Notes: a model not told the origin generated them from the letters alone. Counted from the first letter of the stretch, positions 1 to 9,684 are shown. The stretch is DNA of 64,000 bases from [Zimmermannella] faecalis ATCC 13722 (GCF_000381765.1 NZ_KB907075.1:248001-312000); one strand, 5' to 3'. Made by a program: numbers and translations.

Positions 1-182
1 GCCTGCGCGACCTTGGGTCGACGAACGGCACAAAGCTCAACGGGCGCCGAGTCTCGCAGTCGGCGCTCGACTCCGACTCGCTCATCGAGATCGGGCGCAC
101 GCAACTCACGTTTCGAGTCGTGCCCCAGGCCTCGCCGAGCGACGATACTGGCTATCTGCAACAACCGGGAGGCATGCGATGA
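1..182 (+). CDS. FHA-domain protein, C-terminal end only (FhaA-like)
   Basis: Only the last 59 codons lie in the window, read in frame from base 3. The visible end has the FHA signature LGSTNGTKLNG followed by IEIGRTQLTFRV, the usual closing strands of an FHA phosphothreonine-binding domain. The stop overlaps the start of the next FHA gene (ATGA at 179-182). Position ahead of fhaB-pstP-rodA-pbpA-pknA-pknB is where actinobacteria carry fhaA, a DUF3662 plus FHA protein phosphorylated by PknB-type kinases. The N-terminal half that would prove FhaA is outside the window. Confidence 0.85.
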   Translation, partial: LRDLGSTNGTKLNGRRVSQSALDSDSLIEIGRTQLTFRVVPQASPSDDTGYLQQPGGMR

Positions 183-721
183 GCGGCGAACTGACACTGC
201 TGGTGCTGCGCCTAATCTTCCTCGCGGTGATGTGGATCTTCGTGTTCTCGATCATCTACGCCCTGCGCAGCGACCTCTTCGGCTCCCGCTCGCGCGACTA
301 CCAGCGCGCGCTCGAACAATCTCGACAGCAGGGCGCCCCGGCACCGCAGCCGGCCCCCGTCCCGGCGGGCGGCGCGCCCCGCCCCACCGCGCCGCAGCCG
401 CAGCCGCAGCCGAGCAACGACGCCGGCCCCGCGCAGTTCCGCCAGGTCATCATCACCTCGGGCCCGAAGCGCGGCACCGAGATCGAGCTCACGGGCAAGC
501 CGCTGCTCATCGGCCGCTCCCCCGACGCCGACCTCCGCATCCAAGACGACTACACCTCGACCCGCCACGCGCGCCTGCTGCGCTGGAACGACGCCTGGAT
601 GGTGCAAGACCTCGACTCAACGAACGGCACCTATGTCAACGACGAGCGCGTCTCCCAGCCCGTCGAGATTCGCCGAGGCACGGTCGTGCGCATCGGCACG
701 ACCACCTTTGAGCTTCGCTGA
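179..721 (+). CDS. fhaB: FhaB-like membrane-anchored FHA protein
   Basis: A 180-residue protein with one N-terminal membrane segment (about residues 6-28), a Pro/Gln/Ala-rich linker (about 45-85) and a C-terminal FHA domain (about 95-180). Core FHA residues are visible: LLIGRSPDADLRI, STRHARL and DSTNGTYVND. FHA domains bind phosphothreonine. In mycobacteria the matching protein (FhaB/FipA) links PknA/PknB signalling to division and wall synthesis. It overlaps the FHA gene before it (ATGA) and shares the A of its TGA stop with the ATG of the phosphatase gene after it, so the operon is probably translationally coupled. Confidence 0.9.
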   Translation: MSGELTLLVLRLIFLAVMWIFVFSIIYALRSDLFGSRSRDYQRALEQSRQQGAPAPQPAPVPAGGAPRPTAPQPQPQPSNDAGPAQFRQVIITSGPKRGTEIELTGKPLLIGRSPDADLRIQDDYTSTRHARLLRWNDAWMVQDLDSTNGTYVNDERVSQPVEIRRGTVVRIGTTTFELR

Positions 722-2064
722 TGCCACAGGTTGTTCGCGCCGGTGCGGTGTCGCACGTTGGCCGAGTCAGGTCGAATAACCAAGACTCCGGCCTCATTGG
801 CAAGCACATCTACGGCGTCGCCGACGGGATGGGCGGCCACGCGGGCGGCGACGTCGCGTCGTCGATCGCGGTGAAGTTCCTCGCCGAACACGACACGAAG
901 TTCACGTCGGTAGACGAGGCGAAGGAGGGGCTCACGTCGCTCCTCCACGAGGCGAACGAGCTCATCGTCGAGGCGGCGCGCGAACACTCCGAGCTGCGCG
1001 GCATGGGCACGACCGCCGACCTCATCACCCGCATCGGTGACGAGATGGTCATCGGCCACATCGGTGACTCACGCGTCTACCGGTTCCACGAGGGCGAGCT
1101 GAGCCAGGTCACGGTCGACCACACGTTCGTGCAGCGCCTCGTCGACGCCGGCCGCATCACACCCGAAGAGGCCCTCGTGCATCCGCGCCGCTCGGTGCTC
1201 ATGCGCGTGCTCGGCGACGTCGAGACCTCGCCCGACGTCGACACGTACGTCGTGCCCGCCGTCGACGGCGACCGCTGGCTGCTCTGCTCCGACGGCCTCT
1301 CGAGCTACGTCGACGAGACGCAGATCGCCGCCGTGCTCGCCCGCAGCGTCGAGTCGTCGCGCGAGGTCGGCGATGACCTCGTGCAGCTCGCCCTCGACAA
1401 CGGCGCCCCCGACAACGTCACGGTCGTCGTGCTCGAGATTGGCGACAAGCCCCTTGAGACGATCCGCCCGAAGGTCGTCGGCGCGGCCGTCAACCCCATG
1501 CGGTACGCCTCGAACGCGCCCCGCCGCGTCAAGCGCCTGCTCCCCGACGTGCTGCACTCGCGGCGCACCCTCGCGGCGCGGCCCGAGAACGAAGAGTTCG
1601 CGGCCCCGACCGACGAAATGTTCGAGCGCATCCTCGCCGAGGAACGCCGCTTCAAACTCATGCGCCGCGTCACCTGGGCCGCCGCGATCGTCGTGCTCGT
1701 CGCGGTCATCTTCGTCTCGTCGGCGCTCGCCTACTCGTGGACCCAAACCCGCTACTACGTCGGCGTCCACGAGGGCAACGTCGCGATCTACCAGGGCGTG
1801 AACGCCGACCTCGGGCCCATCTCGCTCTCCGAGGTCGTGCAAGAGAGCTCCCTGAAGGTCGACGACCTCAACCCGTACCAGCGCAGCCAGGTCACCGGCA
1901 CGATCGCGTTCCCGACCCTCGAAGAGGCACAGAACCTCGTCGAGCGCCTCGAGAACGGTACCGCCCCAACCGAGGCGCCCGACGACGACGCGGTCGAGGA
2001 GTCAACCCCCACGCCCACGCCGGTGCCAACCGCATCCGCGACCTCGACGTCAGGAGGTGAGTGA
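721..2064 (+). CDS. pstP: PP2C-family Ser/Thr protein phosphatase (PstP-like)
   Basis: 447 residues. The cytoplasmic PP2C catalytic domain covers about residues 5-240, with the metal-binding acidic motifs in order: RSNNQDS, GVADGMGGHAGG, GHIGDSRVYR, LLCSDGLSSYV and GAPDNVTVV. One membrane helix follows at about 317-340, then an outside domain and an acidic, Pro/Thr-rich tail. The family removes phosphate from PknA, PknB, FHA proteins and wall-growth substrates, opposing the two kinases encoded downstream. The Mn/Mg ligand aspartates appear intact, so an active enzyme is expected. Confidence 0.93.
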   Translation: MPQVVRAGAVSHVGRVRSNNQDSGLIGKHIYGVADGMGGHAGGDVASSIAVKFLAEHDTKFTSVDEAKEGLTSLLHEANELIVEAAREHSELRGMGTTADLITRIGDEMVIGHIGDSRVYRFHEGELSQVTVDHTFVQRLVDAGRITPEEALVHPRRSVLMRVLGDVETSPDVDTYVVPAVDGDRWLLCSDGLSSYVDETQIAAVLARSVESSREVGDDLVQLALDNGAPDNVTVVVLEIGDKPLETIRPKVVGAAVNPMRYASNAPRRVKRLLPDVLHSRRTLAARPENEEFAAPTDEMFERILAEERRFKLMRRVTWAAAIVVLVAVIFVSSALAYSWTQTRYYVGVHEGNVAIYQGVNADLGPISLSEVVQESSLKVDDLNPYQRSQVTGTIAFPTLEEAQNLVERLENGTAPTEAPDDDAVEESTPTPTPVPTASATSTSGGE

Positions 2065-2066
2065 CG

Positions 2067-3491
2067 ATGGCCTCGACCACGAACGTTCCCGCCCGCCGCG
2101 AGCGCACGCAGGGCCTGCGCAACATGGAACTCGGGTTCCTGCTCATGGCCTACGTCATCGTGCTCGGCGCCCTGCTGCAGGTGCAGCTCGGCGTCAACGG
2201 CTCGTTTGACTGGCACGTCGTCGCCCTCTTCGGCGGCCTCATGGCGCTCACGATCGGTGTGCACGTCGTGCTGCGGTTCCGCGCGCCCCGCGCCGACCCG
2301 TTCCTGCTGCCGATCGCGACCGTCATCAACGGCCTCGGGATCACGATGATCTACCGGCTCGACCTCGCCGACGACCCGAGCGCGCCCGGCAGCCAGGCGC
2401 TCTCGCAAATCGTCTACACGGGCATCGCGATCGCCATCGCCATCGCGGTGCTGATCGGCCTGCGCAACCACCGCTGGCTGCAGCGCTACACCTACCTCTT
2501 CGGCGCGATCTCGCTCGTGCTGCTCGTGCTCCCGCTCATCCCGGGCCTCGCGGCGACCGGCGCGAACGCCCGCGTGTGGATCTCGGTCGGCCCCTTCAAC
2601 TTCCAGCCCGGCGAGATCGCGAAGATCACGCTCGCCGTGTTCTTCGCCGGCTACCTCGTGACGGCACGCGACTCGCTCTCGATGGTGAGCCGCAAGTTCC
2701 TGGGCCTGCGCCTGCCGCGGATGCGCGACCTCGGCCCGATTCTCATCGTCTGGGCATTCTGCATGGGCGTGCTCGTGTTCCAGCGCGACCTCGGTACGTC
2801 ACTGCTCTACTTCGGCCTGTTCCTCGTCATGATCTTCGTCGCGACGGGCCGCATCTCGTGGATCATCATCGGCCTGCTGCTGTTCATCGGCGGAGGCACC
2901 GTCGCGGCGATGAACATGAGCTACGTCGGCAACCGCATCTACGCGTGGCTGCACCCCTTCGACTCGGCGCTCTACGAGGCCGACGGCGGGAGCTTCCAGC
3001 TCGTGCAGGGCCTGTTCGGCCTCGGCAACGGCGGGCTCATCGGCACGGGCCTCGGCCAGGGCCGCCCCGACCTCACGCCGCTCGCCGAGAGCGACTTCAT
3101 CATCTCGGCGCTCGGTGAGGAGCTCGGGCTCGCGGGCCTGTTCGCGATTCTCGCGATGTACTTCATCATCGTCGCCCGCGGCCTGCGCATCGGCCACCTC
3201 GGCGGCGACGACTTCGGTCGGTTGCTTGCGACGGGCCTGTCGTTCGTGATCGGCCTGCAGGTGTTTATCGTTATTGGCGGCGTGACGCGCGTGATTCCGC
3301 TCACGGGCCTGACGGCACCGTTCCTCGCGGCGGGCGGTTCGAGCCTCGTCGCGAACTGGATCATCGTGGCGATCCTCCTGCGGCTCAGCGACACCGTACG
3401 CTCGGGCCAGGCGGGTGCGACCGCGTCGCAGATCTACGCGAGCGCACCATCCACACCAACACCGAACACGCGAGAGGGGGCCACGGCATGA
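2067..3491 (+). CDS. rodA: SEDS-family peptidoglycan glycosyltransferase (RodA/FtsW type)
   Basis: 474 residues, almost all transmembrane helices, with the SEDS landmarks GANARVWI, the FQPGEIAKI loop, FQRDLGTSLL, and near the C-terminus SDFIISALGEELG and GLTAPFLAAGGSS. SEDS proteins polymerise lipid II into glycan strands with a partner class B PBP, which is the next gene. The AGGAGG at 2052-2057 is 9 bases before ATG 2067 but only 3 before the upstream GTG 2061, so ATG 2067 is chosen. The place next to pbpA and pknA/B fits the actinobacterial RodA paralogue rather than the dcw-cluster FtsW. Confidence 0.92.
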   Translation: MASTTNVPARRERTQGLRNMELGFLLMAYVIVLGALLQVQLGVNGSFDWHVVALFGGLMALTIGVHVVLRFRAPRADPFLLPIATVINGLGITMIYRLDLADDPSAPGSQALSQIVYTGIAIAIAIAVLIGLRNHRWLQRYTYLFGAISLVLLVLPLIPGLAATGANARVWISVGPFNFQPGEIAKITLAVFFAGYLVTARDSLSMVSRKFLGLRLPRMRDLGPILIVWAFCMGVLVFQRDLGTSLLYFGLFLVMIFVATGRISWIIIGLLLFIGGGTVAAMNMSYVGNRIYAWLHPFDSALYEADGGSFQLVQGLFGLGNGGLIGTGLGQGRPDLTPLAESDFIISALGEELGLAGLFAILAMYFIIVARGLRIGHLGGDDFGRLLATGLSFVIGLQVFIVIGGVTRVIPLTGLTAPFLAAGGSSLVANWIIVAILLRLSDTVRSGQAGATASQIYASAPSTPTPNTREGATA

Positions 3492-4948
3492 GTAAGAACA
3501 TTCGCGCGATCGGCGTCATTCTGCTCGTCATGTTCCTCGCCCTGTTCGGGTCGTCGACGTACATCCAGGTGTTCCAGGCGCCGCAGCTCGCGGCCGACGG
3601 CCGCAACACCCGCGTGCTCCTCGCGAGCTACGAGGTGCAGCGCGGGCCGATCCTCATCGACGGCACGCCCATCGCGTACTCCGAGGCCGACGGTACCCAG
3701 TACAAGTACCAGCGCGTCTACGAAAACGGCGAGCTCTACGCCCCCATCACGGGCTACTACTCGGCGAACCAGGGCGCGACCGGCATCGAGTCGGCGATGA
3801 ACGCCGAGCTCTCGGGCCGCAGCGACTCGCAGTTCTTCACGAGCCTGCAGGCGATGTTCACGGGCTCGTCGCCCGCGGGCGGCGCGGTTGAAGTGACGAT
3901 CGACGCCGACGCGCAGCAGGCGGCGTGGGATGCGCTCGGCGACATGCAGGGCGCGGTGATCGCGATCGACCCCGAGACCGGCGCGATTCTCGCGATGGTG
4001 TCGAAGCCGACGTACGACCCGAACACGCTCGCGATGCACGACGACACGCAGGTGATCGACGCGTACAACGCGCTGCTCAACGACTCGAGCGACCCGCTGT
4101 ACAACCGTGCGATCGCGGACAACCTGAACCCGCCCGGGTCGGTGTTCAAGATCGTGGTGGCCGCGGCGGCCCTCGAGAACGGCATCGTCGAGCCCGACAC
4201 GGAGCTCGACAACCCGACCGAGTGGAAGCTGCCCGGCTCGAGCAGCGTCGTCTACAACCCGTCGCACGGCGCCGCCTGCGGCAGCGGCGAGAAGACGACG
4301 ATCACGACGGCGCTCGAGCTCTCGTGCAACATTCCGTTCGCGCAACTCGCAGTCGAGCTCGGCCCCGAGAAGCTCCGCGAGACGGCCGAGGCGTTCGGCT
4401 TCAACTCGACCTTCGACGTGCCGATGGAGTCGGCCGCGTCGGTCTACCCGACGCAGGACATGGATGACGCGCAGGTCGCCCTCACGGGCTTCGGCCAGTT
4501 CGACGTGCGCGCGACCCCGCTGCAGATGGCGCTCGTGTCGGCCGCGATCGCGAACGGCGGCGAGCTCATGAACCCGACCGTCGTCGACAGCGTGCTCACG
4601 CCGAACCTCGACGAGATTCAGGGCCCGCAGGTGAGCAGCTTTGGCTCGCCCATCTCGTCCGAGACGGCGCAGCAGCTCACCGAGATGATGCAGGGCAGCG
4701 TCTCGAGCGGCGCCGCTACGAACGCGCAGATCGCGGGGCTCGACGTCGCGGGCAAGACGGGCACGGCGCAGAACGGCGATGGTGACCCGTACTCGCTGTG
4801 GTTCACGGGATTCGCCGAGTCGAACGGGCAGCAGGTCGCGGTCGCGGTCGTGCTCGAAGACGGCGGCGGCATGGGGCAGAGCGGCACCGGTAATGGTTTG
4901 GCGGCAGCAATAGGAGCAAATGTGATTAAGGCGGTGCTTGGGGAATGA
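3488..4948 (+). CDS. pbpA: Class B penicillin-binding protein (PbpA-like transpeptidase)
   Basis: 486 residues. An N-terminal signal anchor (about 5-25) is followed by the short PBP dimerisation region and a transpeptidase domain (about 150-486). All three catalytic motifs are present: SVFK (Ser218, Lys221), SCN (279-281) and KTG (423-425). It cross-links peptidoglycan stem peptides outside the membrane and is the natural partner of the SEDS protein encoded just upstream. Start overlaps the rodA stop as ATGA, with a purine-rich ribosome site (AGAGGGGG) before it; its own stop overlaps the kinase gene in the same way. Confidence 0.93.
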   Translation: MSKNIRAIGVILLVMFLALFGSSTYIQVFQAPQLAADGRNTRVLLASYEVQRGPILIDGTPIAYSEADGTQYKYQRVYENGELYAPITGYYSANQGATGIESAMNAELSGRSDSQFFTSLQAMFTGSSPAGGAVEVTIDADAQQAAWDALGDMQGAVIAIDPETGAILAMVSKPTYDPNTLAMHDDTQVIDAYNALLNDSSDPLYNRAIADNLNPPGSVFKIVVAAAALENGIVEPDTELDNPTEWKLPGSSSVVYNPSHGAACGSGEKTTITTALELSCNIPFAQLAVELGPEKLRETAEAFGFNSTFDVPMESAASVYPTQDMDDAQVALTGFGQFDVRATPLQMALVSAAIANGGELMNPTVVDSVLTPNLDEIQGPQVSSFGSPISSETAQQLTEMMQGSVSSGAATNAQIAGLDVAGKTGTAQNGDGDPYSLWFTGFAESNGQQVAVAVVLEDGGGMGQSGTGNGLAAAIGANVIKAVLGE

Positions 4949-6759
4949 GGCCTGCACACGGAGTCACCTTCGGCAATCGGTACCAGTTGGGGAACCGCAT
5001 TGCCATCGGCGGTATGGGCGAGGTCTGGGAGGCTACCGACCTCGTGATCGGCCGCCAGGTCGCCATCAAGATCCTCAAAGACGAGTACATGGGCGACCCC
5101 GGGTTCCTCGAGCGTTTCCGTGCCGAGGCGCGGCACGCCGCGCTCGTGAACCACGAGGGCATCGCGAACGTCTACGACTACGGCGAGGAGAACGGCTCGG
5201 CCTACCTCGTCATGGAGCTCGTGCCCGGCGAAGCGCTGTCGACCATCCTCGAGCGCGAGCGCGTGCTCCCGCCCGACCAGGTGATGGACATCGTGTCGCA
5301 GACCGCGGCCGCGCTCGGTGCCGCGCACCGCGCTGGCCTCGTGCACCGCGACATCAAGCCCGGCAACCTGCTCATCACGCCCGACCACCGCGTGAAGATC
5401 ACCGACTTCGGCATCGCCCGCATCGCCGACCAGGTGCCGCTCACCGCGACCGGTCAGGTGATGGGCACGGTGCAGTACCTGTCGCCCGAGCAGGCGTCGG
5501 GTCACGCCGCAACCCCGTCGACCGACATCTATTCGCTCGGCATCGTCGCGTACGAGTCGCTCGCCGGCCGCCGCCCCTTCACGGGCGAGTCGCAGGTCGC
5601 GATCGCGATGTCGCACATCAACGACGCGCCGCCGCCGTTGCCGGTGACGGTGCCCGAACCCGTGCGCAACCTCGTCATGTCGTCGATCGCGAAAGACCCG
5701 AAGGAGCGGCCCGAGTCGGCCGCGGCCTTCTCGCGCGCGAGCGGCGCGCTGCGGGACGGCGACGTGCAGCGCGCGGCGCAGGCCGTGCCGGCCGTGCTCG
5801 GCGTCGGCACGGCGACCGCGCCGCTCGACCAGACGAAGGTCATGGGCACCGACAACCAGGCGACGACGGTGCTCGGCTCCCCCGCGCAGCAGCGACCGAC
5901 GGAGCAGCACAGCCCTTTTGACGAGCTGATGGGCACCGACACGCGCGATCAGTCGGTGGCGACTTCCGAGGGCAACGGCGACGACACGCTCACCGAGAAC
6001 CCGAAGAAGCCGGGCAACTGGCGCTGGATTCTCATCGCCGCGCTCGTGCTCCTCGCCCTCGCCCTCGGCCTGCTCGGCTTCGCGCTGCTGCAGGACCGCG
6101 GCGACGACCCGGCCCCGACGCAGACTCAGACCGAGAGCTCCGAGCCCGACCCGACCCCCACCGAGACCGAACCCGAGTCGGTGTCGATCACCTCGGCCGA
6201 GTTCGAGGGCCTCGACTACGACGACGCGGCCTCGAGGCTGCAGGAGCTCGGGCTCGTGCCCGAGCGCGTCGAGGGCCAGTCGGCGCAGTCCGAGTCTGAC
6301 GTGAACACCGTCATCGGGGTGAACCCCACGGGCAACCTCACCGTCGGCGACACGGTGCAGGTCACCGTCTACGGCGACATCGCCTCGGCCGAGAAGCCGG
6401 CGAACCCGCCCGCCGTCGGCGTGCAGACGACCGACGTCATCGTGAACTGGGATTCGTACGAGGGCCAGTGCCCCGCGGGCCAGTCGCTGACCGGATACGT
6501 CATTACGCTCACATGGACGGGTGGCAGTGCCGGCACGGTCGAGTACTCGCAGCCCGCGAGCGCGACCTCGATGACGACGACGATCCCTGACGGCGCGACC
6601 GCGGTGACGGCGAAGTACCGCCCCGAGTGCTCGGGCTCCGAGGTGCCCGACTCCGACGAGGTCACCGAGCAGCTGCCGGAGAACGGCGGGGGCGGCGACA
6701 ACCCGCTGCCGACCATCTCGGCGACGCCGGGCGCAAACGAGGGCGACGAGGAGAACTAG
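4945..6759 (+). CDS. pknA: Ser/Thr protein kinase PknA-like, with one PASTA and an FN3-like outside domain
   Basis: 604 residues. The kinase domain (about 11-270) has the glycine loop [12 protein letters not shown], Lys42 in [14 protein letters not shown] with Asp136, DFG at 154-156 and the [11 protein letters not shown] activation end. A Thr/Gln-rich juxtamembrane stretch is followed by a membrane helix (about 360-383). Outside there is one PASTA-like repeat (about 414-477), then a beta-rich segment (about 485-580) resembling a fibronectin-III fold with two cysteines. Well-studied mycobacterial PknA has no PASTA domain, so this outer part is unusual. Overlap with pbpA implies co-translation. 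Confidence 0.9.
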   Translation: MRPAHGVTFGNRYQLGNRIAIGGMGEVWEATDLVIGRQVAIKILKDEYMGDPGFLERFRAEARHAALVNHEGIANVYDYGEENGSAYLVMELVPGEALSTILERERVLPPDQVMDIVSQTAAALGAAHRAGLVHRDIKPGNLLITPDHRVKITDFGIARIADQVPLTATGQVMGTVQYLSPEQASGHAATPSTDIYSLGIVAYESLAGRRPFTGESQVAIAMSHINDAPPPLPVTVPEPVRNLVMSSIAKDPKERPESAAAFSRASGALRDGDVQRAAQAVPAVLGVGTATAPLDQTKVMGTDNQATTVLGSPAQQRPTEQHSPFDELMGTDTRDQSVATSEGNGDDTLTENPKKPGNWRWILIAALVLLALALGLLGFALLQDRGDDPAPTQTQTESSEPDPTPTETEPESVSITSAEFEGLDYDDAASRLQELGLVPERVEGQSAQSESDVNTVIGVNPTGNLTVGDTVQVTVYGDIASAEKPANPPAVGVQTTDVIVNWDSYEGQCPAGQSLTGYVITLTWTGGSAGTVEYSQPASATSMTTTIPDGATAVTAKYRPECSGSEVPDSDEVTEQLPENGGGGDNPLPTISATPGANEGDEEN

Positions 6760-6770
6760 CGACCTGTCGT

Positions 6771-6849
6771 TAGACTTATCTGTCTGTAGCGATTGGCTGC
6801 GGCCAATCTGCCGGGAGACCGGCCCCACGACACCTGAGGAGTTCAGCAA
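6771..6849 (+). promoter_or_regulatory. Possible pknB promoter and leader
   Basis: The 90-base gap before pknB is the first real gap in the kinase operon. It contains a -10-like TAGACT (6771-6776) about 70 bases before the GTG, and a GAGGA ribosome-site core just ahead of the start. No convincing -35 hexamer is visible, so a separate pknB promoter is only a suggestion. Confidence 0.3.
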
Positions 6850-8667
6850 GTGATCCAGGGAGAACGCACTCTCGCTGGCCGCTATCAAATCGGACGGCGC
6901 ATCGGCCGCGGCGGCATGGCCGAGGTGTATGCGGCGACCGATGAACGTCTCGGTCGGCACGTCGCGGTCAAGCTCCTGCACACGAACCTCGCGGGTGAGA
7001 CCTCGTTTCGCAGCCGGTTTCGGCAGGAGGCCCAGGCCGCCGCGCGCATGACGCACCCCACGATCGTGCGGGTGTTCGACGCCGGCGAAGACACGTTCGT
7101 GCGCGCCGACGGCTTCGAGATCGTCGTGCCGTACATCGTCATGGAGTACATCGACGGCCGCCAGCTCGGCGACCTCATGGCCGAGTCGCCGCTCAGCGAT
7201 CAGAAGATCGAGAAGTACATGTCGGGTCTCCTCACCTCGCTCGAGTACTCGCACCGCGCCGGCGTCGTGCACCGCGACATCAAGCCCGCGAACGTCATGA
7301 TCACGACTTCTGACGACGTGAAGGTCACCGACTTCGGTATCGCCCGGGCGATCTCCGACACGGCCGGCACCATCGCGCAGACGACCGCGATTCTCGGCAC
7401 CGCATCCTATTTCTCCCCCGAGCAGGCCCGCGGCGAGACCGTCGATGGCCGCAGCGACCTCTACTCGGCCGGCATCGTGCTCTACGAGATGCTCACGGGC
7501 CGCGTACCGTTCCAGGGCGACTCGGCCGTTGCCGTCGCCTACCAGCACGTGACCGAGCCGCCGCGCAAGCCGAGCGAGCTCTCGTCGCGCGTCACCCCGG
7601 CGCTCGAGGCCGTCGTCATGAAGGCCCTCGCGAAGCGCGCCGACGACCGGTACCAGACCGCCGCCGAGTTCCGCAGCGACCTCGAGCGTGCGTTCCAGGG
7701 CGTCGCGCCCGCGTACACGCGCCAGGTGGCCGAGGACTCGACCCCGACCGAGCTGTTCGGTGCGGGCCCGACCGCGGTCGACGCGACCGAGTCGGCGCTC
7801 AACTCGATGAACGACGACGATGACCGCGCCCCGCAGGTGCAGCGCCGCCCGCCGGCGATGTGGATCTGGGGCGCCGTCGCGCTCGTCGCCGCCGTCGTCA
7901 TCGGCGTGCTGCTCTGGGTCCTACTCCTGCAGCCGACGCAGCTGCCCGAGACGAGCGCGACCGTGCCCGACCTCGTCGGCATGACCGAGGAGGAGGCGAC
8001 CGCCACGGTCGAAGACCTCGGCCTCAACGCCCGCGTCGAGACGCAGTCGAGCGACGAGGTCGAGGCCGGCGAGGTCATCGCGCAGTCGCCGCCCGAAGGC
8101 TCGAGCGTTGGGCTCGACACGACCGTCACGCTCACGGTGTCGTCAGGCCCGGATGCGGTCGCGGTCCCCTCGCTCGACGGCATGTCGGAGACGGAGGCGA
8201 CGGCGGCCCTCGAGGAGCTCGGGCTCAAGAGCGGCTCGATCACGCGCGAGGACTCCGCCGACATCCCCGCCGACCAGGTGATTCGCAGCGAGCCCTCGAC
8301 CGGGCAGTCGGTCGCGCCCGGTACGAAGGTCGACATCTACGTGTCGACCGGCAACGTGACGCTCCCCGACCTGCAGGGCGAGAACCTCGCCGACGCCGAG
8401 GCGACGCTGAGCGAGCTCGGCCTCACACCCGTGCACAACGAGCTCACGAACTGCCCTGCCGTCGACGGCAACCCGATCGTGAACATGACCGTCGCGCCCG
8501 GCCCCGTCGCCCAGGGCAGCGAGGTCGGCCTCAGCTACTGCGCCGGCTCAGCCCCCGAACCCGACCCGCAGCCGAGCGACGACGAAAACGGCGGCAATGG
8601 CGGCGGCGGTAGCGGTGGCGGCAACAACGGCGACGACAACGACGCCGAGATCGGCGGCAACGACTAG
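6850..8667 (+). CDS. pknB: Ser/Thr protein kinase PknB with three PASTA domains
   Basis: 605 residues, starting at GTG 6850. The kinase domain (about 10-282) has IGRGGMAEVYAA, Lys41, HRDIKPANV with Asp143, DFG at 161-163 and GTASYFSPEQA. A Thr-containing juxtamembrane stretch leads to a membrane helix (about 337-360). Three PASTA repeats follow (about 370-437, 438-503 and 504-571), then a Gly/Asn/Asp-rich tail. PASTA domains sense lipid II or muropeptides, and the kinase controls wall synthesis and division. The third repeat contains two cysteines (NCPAV and SYCAG) that could form a disulfide. The stop meets the convergent 58-residue gene with a 3-base overlap. Confidence 0.95.
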   Translation: MIQGERTLAGRYQIGRRIGRGGMAEVYAATDERLGRHVAVKLLHTNLAGETSFRSRFRQEAQAAARMTHPTIVRVFDAGEDTFVRADGFEIVVPYIVMEYIDGRQLGDLMAESPLSDQKIEKYMSGLLTSLEYSHRAGVVHRDIKPANVMITTSDDVKVTDFGIARAISDTAGTIAQTTAILGTASYFSPEQARGETVDGRSDLYSAGIVLYEMLTGRVPFQGDSAVAVAYQHVTEPPRKPSELSSRVTPALEAVVMKALAKRADDRYQTAAEFRSDLERAFQGVAPAYTRQVAEDSTPTELFGAGPTAVDATESALNSMNDDDDRAPQVQRRPPAMWIWGAVALVAAVVIGVLLWVLLLQPTQLPETSATVPDLVGMTEEEATATVEDLGLNARVETQSSDEVEAGEVIAQSPPEGSSVGLDTTVTLTVSSGPDAVAVPSLDGMSETEATAALEELGLKSGSITREDSADIPADQVIRSEPSTGQSVAPGTKVDIYVSTGNVTLPDLQGENLADAEATLSELGLTPVHNELTNCPAVDGNPIVNMTVAPGPVAQGSEVGLSYCAGSAPEPDPQPSDDENGGNGGGGSGGGNNGDDNDAEIGGND

Positions 8668-8840
8668 TCGAGCCCCGCTTCGAGGCCGACGGTGACGTCC
8701 TGCGGCGTGAGGAAGGTCGCGTCGATCCAGGGGAACAGCCAGAGCACGCACGCCGTGAGCACGGCGGCGATGAGCACGAGCATGAACAGCAGCTTCACCG
8801 GCCAGGGGCCGGGAAGGACTCGCCAGAGCGCTCCGTACAC
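8664..8840 (-). CDS. 58-residue single-pass membrane protein downstream of the sortase
   Basis: A small gene starting at GTG (8838-8840, minus strand). An AGGAG motif precedes it, 9 bases after the sortase stop. The product has a short N-terminus YGALWRVLPGPWPVK, one hydrophobic helix (about 17-38) ending LFPW, and a polar tail TPQDVTVG. The compact spacing, the good ribosome site and the Trp/Pro-flanked helix support a real gene co-transcribed with the sortase. Function is unknown. It may be a small partner of the sortase or of the kinase/wall-growth complex, but that is only inferred from position. Confidence 0.8.
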   Translation of the reverse strand: MYGALWRVLPGPWPVKLLFMLVLIAAVLTACVLWLFPWIDATFLTPQDVTVGLEAGLD

Positions 8841-8849
8841 GTTCGTCTC

Positions 8850-9653
8850 CTATTCGCGGCCGGTGTCTTGGCCGTCGTTCGCGGTGCGCTCGTTCACGAC
8901 GTCGGCGATCTCGTCGGGGGCGCCCTCAGACCGGGGCGTGAAGTCGACGAAGACCGAGTACGACACGACGCGCTCGGCGACCGAGTAGATCGGGTTACAG
9001 GTCATCATGAGCAGGATGCGGTCGCTCGACGTCTCGTCGGGGTAGCGCGGCACGTCCGACAGAATCGACACCTCGTACGGGTCGACGTACTCGCCCGAGC
9101 GGTACTCGTACTCGTACCAGCCGTCGACCGTCTCGACGTAGGCGTGGTCGCCCACCTGCAGGTTCGGGATGTTCTGCATCGGCGCGCCGTACGCGAGCCG
9201 GTGCCCGGCCACGGCGAAGGTGCCGACCGCGCCCGGCGCATCCGATTCCATGTAATACCCGACGTAGTGGTCGAGCACCCCGTACTGCGTGATGTCGGTC
9301 GCGATCGTGCGCGAGTAGTCCTTGCCGAAGGCCGGCACATAGAGCACCGCGAACGGCTCGGCCGACTCGGTCGGCGTCGTACGCACCGGAATGCCTGCCT
9401 CGTCGAGCTCGGGGTCGGGCGCCTGCTCGTATTCCTCTTCGAACTGCTGGCTCAGCTCGCCGCCGGCCGAGTTCTGCTCGTTGCCCTGAATGACGTCGTT
9501 GAGCCAGTACTTCCAGCCCATGAACGCGAGGGTGCCGAGGCCAGCAGTGAGGAGCAGCTCACCGAGCACGCCGGTGACGGTGATGCGCTGCGCCCGCTTG
9601 CGCCGCGCCTCCCGACGGGCACGCCGAGTGTCGGGGGCGTCGGGCAAGCTCAT
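8850..9653 (-). CDS. Class E sortase
   Basis: 267 residues: a basic cytoplasmic N-terminus, one membrane helix (about 25-47), a Glu-rich linker and a sortase beta-barrel (about 95-240). The catalytic His is in AGHRLAYG (His151), Cys in LMMTCNPIY (Cys219) and Arg in VAERVVSY (Arg228). The position between pknB and crgA is typical of actinobacterial class E sortases, which usually recognise LAXTG-type signals and anchor surface proteins to peptidoglycan. No sorting-signal substrate is encoded in the window. The ATG lies about 7 bases after a TACAAT -10 element, suggesting a leaderless transcript. Confidence 0.92.
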   Translation of the reverse strand: MSLPDAPDTRRARREARRKRAQRITVTGVLGELLLTAGLGTLAFMGWKYWLNDVIQGNEQNSAGGELSQQFEEEYEQAPDPELDEAGIPVRTTPTESAEPFAVLYVPAFGKDYSRTIATDITQYGVLDHYVGYYMESDAPGAVGTFAVAGHRLAYGAPMQNIPNLQVGDHAYVETVDGWYEYEYRSGEYVDPYEVSILSDVPRYPDETSSDRILLMMTCNPIYSVAERVVSYSVFVDFTPRSEGAPDEIADVVNERTANDGQDTGRE

Positions 9654-9684
9654 GGCGGCAATTGTAGACCGCTAGAATGCACTC
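9654..9684. promoter_or_regulatory. 31-bp divergent promoter for the sortase and crgA
   Basis: The whole space between the two divergent start codons is 31 bases. It holds a minus-strand TACAAT (9666 down to 9661) 7 bases before the sortase ATG, and a plus-strand TAGAAT (9673-9678) 6 bases before the crgA ATG. With the usual 6-7 bases between -10 and transcription start, both mRNAs would begin at or next to their start codon and lack a ribosome site. Each -35 region would lie inside the other gene. Confidence 0.7.

Noticed and set aside
4618-7548. A 976-residue minus-strand open frame
   Set aside because: Antisense to pbpA, pknA and pknB, whose domains and motifs are complete. Long antisense frames are common in high-GC DNA.
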